Of a DNA stretch of 64,000 nucleotides, positions 61,631 to 64,000 are shown in pieces. The stretch spans positions 15,190 through 79,189 of the forward strand of contig CAVTLC010000019.1 in assembly GCA_963735445.1 (NCBI GenBank), written 5' to 3'. Position numbers and translations under genes: made by a program. This stretch comes from AP-15 sp963735445 (GTDB lineage Bacteria; Pseudomonadota; Alphaproteobacteria; ATCC43930; CGMCC-115725). A model generated the notes under the pieces. It ran no database searches. It was not told the DNA's origin and saw only the letters and a program-made list of their open reading frames with translations. The stretch's first letter is position 1; each line of letters starts with the position of its first letter.

Positions 61631-62521
61631 TTAAATCGGCAACGGGTCGGGGAGCCCACGGCGGCGGCAGGCCGCGACCAAGGTGTTGCGCAACAGGCAG
61701 GCGATGGTCATTGGCCCGACACCGCCCGGCACCGGCGTGATCGCGCCAGCGATGCCGTGCAATGCCACAAAATCGACATCGCCGACGATACGCTTGCGGC
61801 CATCCGGCCCGGGCACCGGGCTGATGCCGGCATCAATAACGATCGCGCCGGGTTTGACCCACTCGACGCCGATCAATTGCGGCTGCCCAATCGCCGCTAT
61901 CAGGATATCGGCGCGCCGTGCCACAGCGGCCGGATCGGTGGTCCTCGAATGCACCATCGTAACCGTGCAGTTCGCCCCAAGCAGCAACGCCGCCATCGGC
62001 TTGCCGACGATGTTCGAACGGCCGAGAACCACCGCCTCGGCGCCGGCAAGATCGGGGCAAACCGAACGCAGCAAAATCATGCAGCCATCGGGCGTGCACG
62101 GGACAAGACCGGGGGTCCCGGTCCACAAACGACCGACGTTGATCGGGTGAAATCCGTCGACGTCCTTTTCGGGGTCGATCGCCGCGATCACGCGATGCCG
62201 GTCGATCTGCGGCGGCAACGGCAATTGGACGAGGATGCCGTCGACCCGTTCATCGGCATTGAGCCGCGTGATCTCGGCGATCAGTTCCGGCTCGCTGGTA
62301 TTGCCCGGCAAACGGCGCTCAAACGAGTTCAGACCACTGGCGGCGCAGGCCGCGGCCTTGGCGCGGACATAGGTGTGGCTGGCGGGATCGTCGCCAACCA
62401 GGATTGTTGTCAGCCCCGGCGTGAAGCCATGGCTTTGGCGCAGCCGCGCGGCGCTGGCGGCGACCTGTTCGCGCAGCTGAGCGGCGATCGCCTTGCCATC
62501 GATGATGCGCGCCTCTGCCAA
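61631..62521 (-). CDS. folD: Methylenetetrahydrofolate dehydrogenase/cyclohydrolase
   Basis: 296 residues. Bifunctional FolD interconverts methylene-, methenyl- and formyl-THF. Motifs: ILVGDDPASHTYVRAKAAAC with the catalytic lysine, DGILVQLPLPPQIDRHRVIAAIDPEKDVDGFHPINVG, and the Rossmann VVLGRSNIVGKPMAALLLGANCTVTMVHSRT. The start is TTG at 62521 with GGAGGAG six bases upstream; there is no ATG alternative before ARIIDGKAIA. It is divergent from the PEP-mutase-like gene over 147 bases. Confidence 0.95.
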   Translation of the reverse strand: MAEARIIDGKAIAAQLREQVAASAARLRQSHGFTPGLTTILVGDDPASHTYVRAKAAACAASGLNSFERRLPGNTSEPELIAEITRLNADERVDGILVQLPLPPQIDRHRVIAAIDPEKDVDGFHPINVGRLWTGTPGLVPCTPDGCMILLRSVCPDLAGAEAVVLGRSNIVGKPMAALLLGANCTVTMVHSRTTDPAAVARRADILIAAIGQPQLIGVEWVKPGAIVIDAGISPVPGPDGRKRIVGDVDFVALHGIAGAITPVPGGVGPMTIACLLRNTLVAACRRRGLPDPLPI

Positions 62522-62668
62522 CCCGTTCTCCTCCAGCTCGCCCCGAAGCGTCGAAATTTATACCGGGTCCGGCCGAGCATTGCTGCCAATATCCGAGCGG
62601 GCGATATCCCAGCGGGCAACATTCCAGCGGGCCGGGACAGCGACCTGAAGCTAAAGGAGAATGCGGAC

Positions 62669-63535
62669 ATGACAATGCGGCAACAGATGCGGCGATTGAT
62701 CGTGCGCGCTGGTTACACGATGGTTCCGGGCGCCTATGACACGCTGACCGCGCGGCTGGTCGAGCAGGCCGGGTTCGAGGCGGTTTATCTGACCGGCGGC
62801 GGCTATTCGCGGGCGAACGGTTATCCCGATCTCGGCCTTCTGACGTTGTCGGAAAATGTTCGTTTTATCGGGCTGACCGTCGAGGCGGTCGGGATCCCGG
62901 TCATCGCCGACGCCGACACCGGCTACGGCAATGCGATCAATGTCATTCGCACCGTGCGCGAGTACGAGAAATCGGGTGTCGCCGCGTTTCACATCGAGGA
63001 TCAGGTATCGCCAAAGAAATGCGGCCACTACGAAGGCAAGGAGGTGATCTCGGTCGGCGAAATGGTCGGCAAGATCAAGGCCGCGGTCGACACAAGACAA
63101 GATCCTGATCTCGTAATAATCGCGCGCTCCGACGCCCGCGCGATCGAGGGCCTCGACGCCGCGATCGACCGCGTCAACGCCTATCTCGACGCCGGCGCCG
63201 ATGTCGGCTTTGTCGAGGCGCCGCAAAATATCGACGAGTTGAAGATTGTCGCTCGCCGGGTTGCCGGCCCGGCCCTTGTCAATGTTTTCGAGGGCGGCAA
63301 AACCCCGATGGTGCCGGCGGCCGAACTCGACAAGATGGGGTTTCGCCTCGGCATCTACCCGTCGCAAACCCATCGCGCCGCGATCCGGGCCGCTCAGAAA
63401 GTGCTGGCCGTCCTCAAGCAGGATGGCGACACGACCCGGGTCGAACCCGACCTCGCCACCTTTCAGGAGCGCGAGGACGCCGTCGGGACCGAAAGCTGGC
63501 GCGCCCTCGAAGAAAAATATATGCGGATCGGGTAA
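62669..63535 (+). CDS. Isocitrate lyase / PEP mutase superfamily protein
   Basis: 288 residues from ATG 62669, after AAAGGAGA. The barrel has VPGAYDTLTARLVEQAGFEAVYLTGGG, the metal-site IADADTGYGNAINV, and HIEDQVSPKKCGHYEGKEVI with the KKCGH motif holding the superfamily's catalytic cysteine. Members include methylisocitrate lyase, oxaloacetate decarboxylase, dimethylmalate lyase and PEP mutase; the KKCGH form argues for a lyase acting on a 2-hydroxy-dicarboxylate, not for a mutase. A mini-frame ATG CGG ACA TGA at 62661-62672 overlaps the start and could influence initiation. Confidence 0.88.
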   Translation: MTMRQQMRRLIVRAGYTMVPGAYDTLTARLVEQAGFEAVYLTGGGYSRANGYPDLGLLTLSENVRFIGLTVEAVGIPVIADADTGYGNAINVIRTVREYEKSGVAAFHIEDQVSPKKCGHYEGKEVISVGEMVGKIKAAVDTRQDPDLVIIARSDARAIEGLDAAIDRVNAYLDAGADVGFVEAPQNIDELKIVARRVAGPALVNVFEGGKTPMVPAAELDKMGFRLGIYPSQTHRAAIRAAQKVLAVLKQDGDTTRVEPDLATFQEREDAVGTESWRALEEKYMRIG

Positions 63536-63584
63536 ATAGAGTAGCAAGTCCTGACCCGAACCACTTTCACCTGCAAATATCGTC

Positions 63585-63643
63585 GTCCCGACGGAAGTCG
63601 GGACCCATTGCTGCCATGGATACCGGCTTTCGCCGGTATGACG
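63585..63643. repeat. Double-palindrome repeat (copy B), upstream of GIY-YIG gene
   Basis: GTCCCGAC (63585-63592) with GTCGGGAC (63597-63604), and ATACCGGC (63620-63627) with GCCGGTAT (63632-63639) followed by GACGG. Same plan as copies at 27247 and 63955. The 20-mer CCATGGATACCGGCTTTCGC at 63614-63633 recurs exactly at 63981-64000. Confidence 0.75.
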
Positions 63644-63660
63644 GACGCAAGCGAGGACCA

Positions 63661-63945
63661 GTGTTCTACGTTTACCTGCTCGCCAGCAAACACTATGGCA
63701 CCTTGTATGTCGGCGTTACCTCCAATCTCTTGAAGCGGGTATTCGAGCACAAAAACAAAGCAGTGCCTGGTTTCACTGCCCGGTTTCACGTTGACCGGCT
63801 CGTGTGGTTTGAACCGCACGATTCCGTGGAAGCGGCGATCCGACGCGAGAAGCAGATCAAGGAATGGCGGCGCGACTGGAAGATAAGCCTGATAGAGCGA
63901 GATAATCCGCACTGGATCGACCTTTACCCCAGTCTGTCACCATGA
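63661..63945 (+). CDS. GIY-YIG domain endonuclease, stand-alone small type
   Basis: 94 residues from GTG 63661 (FYVYLLASKHYGTLYVGVTSNLLKRVFEHK). The GIY-YIG tyrosine pair appears as YVY and YVG, with the catalytic arginine in LLKRVFEHK and the conserved glutamate in REKQIKEWRRDWKISLIE. An ATG at 63616 is also in frame, but the residues it would add (MDTGFRRYDGRKRG) are encoded by the repeat copy B. GAGG precedes the GTG. This UPF0213/YhbQ-like class is found in many bacteria, often beside short repeats. A nuclease role on structured DNA is plausible but unproven. Confidence 0.87.
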   Translation: MFYVYLLASKHYGTLYVGVTSNLLKRVFEHKNKAVPGFTARFHVDRLVWFEPHDSVEAAIRREKQIKEWRRDWKISLIERDNPHWIDLYPSLSP

Positions 63946-63954
63946 ACAGTCATG

Positions 63955-64000
63955 CCGGCGAAAGCCGGAGCCCACTTCCGCCATGGATACCGGCTTTCGC
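63955..64000. repeat. Double-palindrome repeat (copy C), cut by window end
   Basis: CCGGC (63955-63959), GAAA, GCCGG (63964-63968), then a CCCACTTCCGCCATGG linker and the first arm of the second hairpin, ACCGGC, running into the window edge. Direct copy of the repeat upstream of the GIY-YIG gene, 367 bases apart. Confidence 0.75.

Overview
The window is a 64 kb, GC-rich stretch of an alphaproteobacterial chromosome. The evidence for this is the run pcm-like gene, tolC, popZ, valS; a SciP-type CtrA inhibitor; the short alphaproteobacterial form of ProS; an alpha-type S4; and a fused transaldolase/glucose-6-phosphate isomerase inside a pentose phosphate operon. That operon layout is familiar from Rhodospirillales/Acetobacterales-like lineages, so I infer that order, without certainty. 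I found no tRNA, rRNA or CRISPR array.

Layout. 1-2.9 kb: ybbA/ybbP ABC exporter divergent from a tesA-type esterase. 2.9-5.4 kb: FIST, thpR, EVE, sciP. 5.8-9.7 kb: hpnN-like transporter and a sulfotransferase. 9.9-13.2 kb: cobA divergent from cbiD-cobK-ankyrin. 13.2-18.2 kb: hydrolase, cinA, ABM-domain protein, PRC-barrel protein, MetE-like protein. 18.2-22.1 kb: lolD, lolC/E, a small unknown gene, proS. 22.3-22.4 kb: a candidate small RNA. 22.5-28.5 kb: catabolic genes (class V aminotransferase, amidase, PPOX-fold protein, RidA, two tandem amidohydrolases). 28.6-33.1 kb: an accessory island with a phased AACCGGGAA repeat array, a RAYT transposase remnant, REP-type palindromes, an AT-rich TIR-domain gene and a VapBC-like toxin-antitoxin pair. 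33.1-41.7 kb: GST, DAO oxidase, folK, pcm-like gene, tolC, popZ, valS. 41.8-47.8 kb: membrane protein, Rieske oxygenase, rpsD, CNNM/CorC protein, RskA-like protein. 48.0-59.0 kb: gntK-tkt-tal/pgi-gnd-zwf-rpe-pgl-rpiA-HAD, which encodes the whole oxidative and non-oxidative pentose phosphate pathway. 59-64 kb: secreted proteins, GST, ArsR/SRPBCC pair, folD, PEP-mutase-like protein and a repeat-flanked GIY-YIG gene.

Two patterns run through the window. First, seven conserved genes (hpnN, cbiD, the ABM gene, lolC/E, the PPOX gene, a GST and tal-pgi) are broken by nine frameshifts. Every one has the sense of one extra base, and each gene regains its family length when one base per break is removed. 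Insertion-type sequencing or assembly error is the likeliest cause. The TIR gene is the exception: its break has the opposite sense. Second, palindromic repeats have entered genes and gene edges: the N-terminus of lolD, the middle of the RAYT remnant, both sides of the GIY-YIG gene, and the gap between the tandem amidohydrolases.

The strongest candidate for something undescribed is the island at 28.6-32.5 kb. It holds a TIR domain joined to an RsiV/DUF3298-like domain, inside a module bounded by inverted 13-base repeats.
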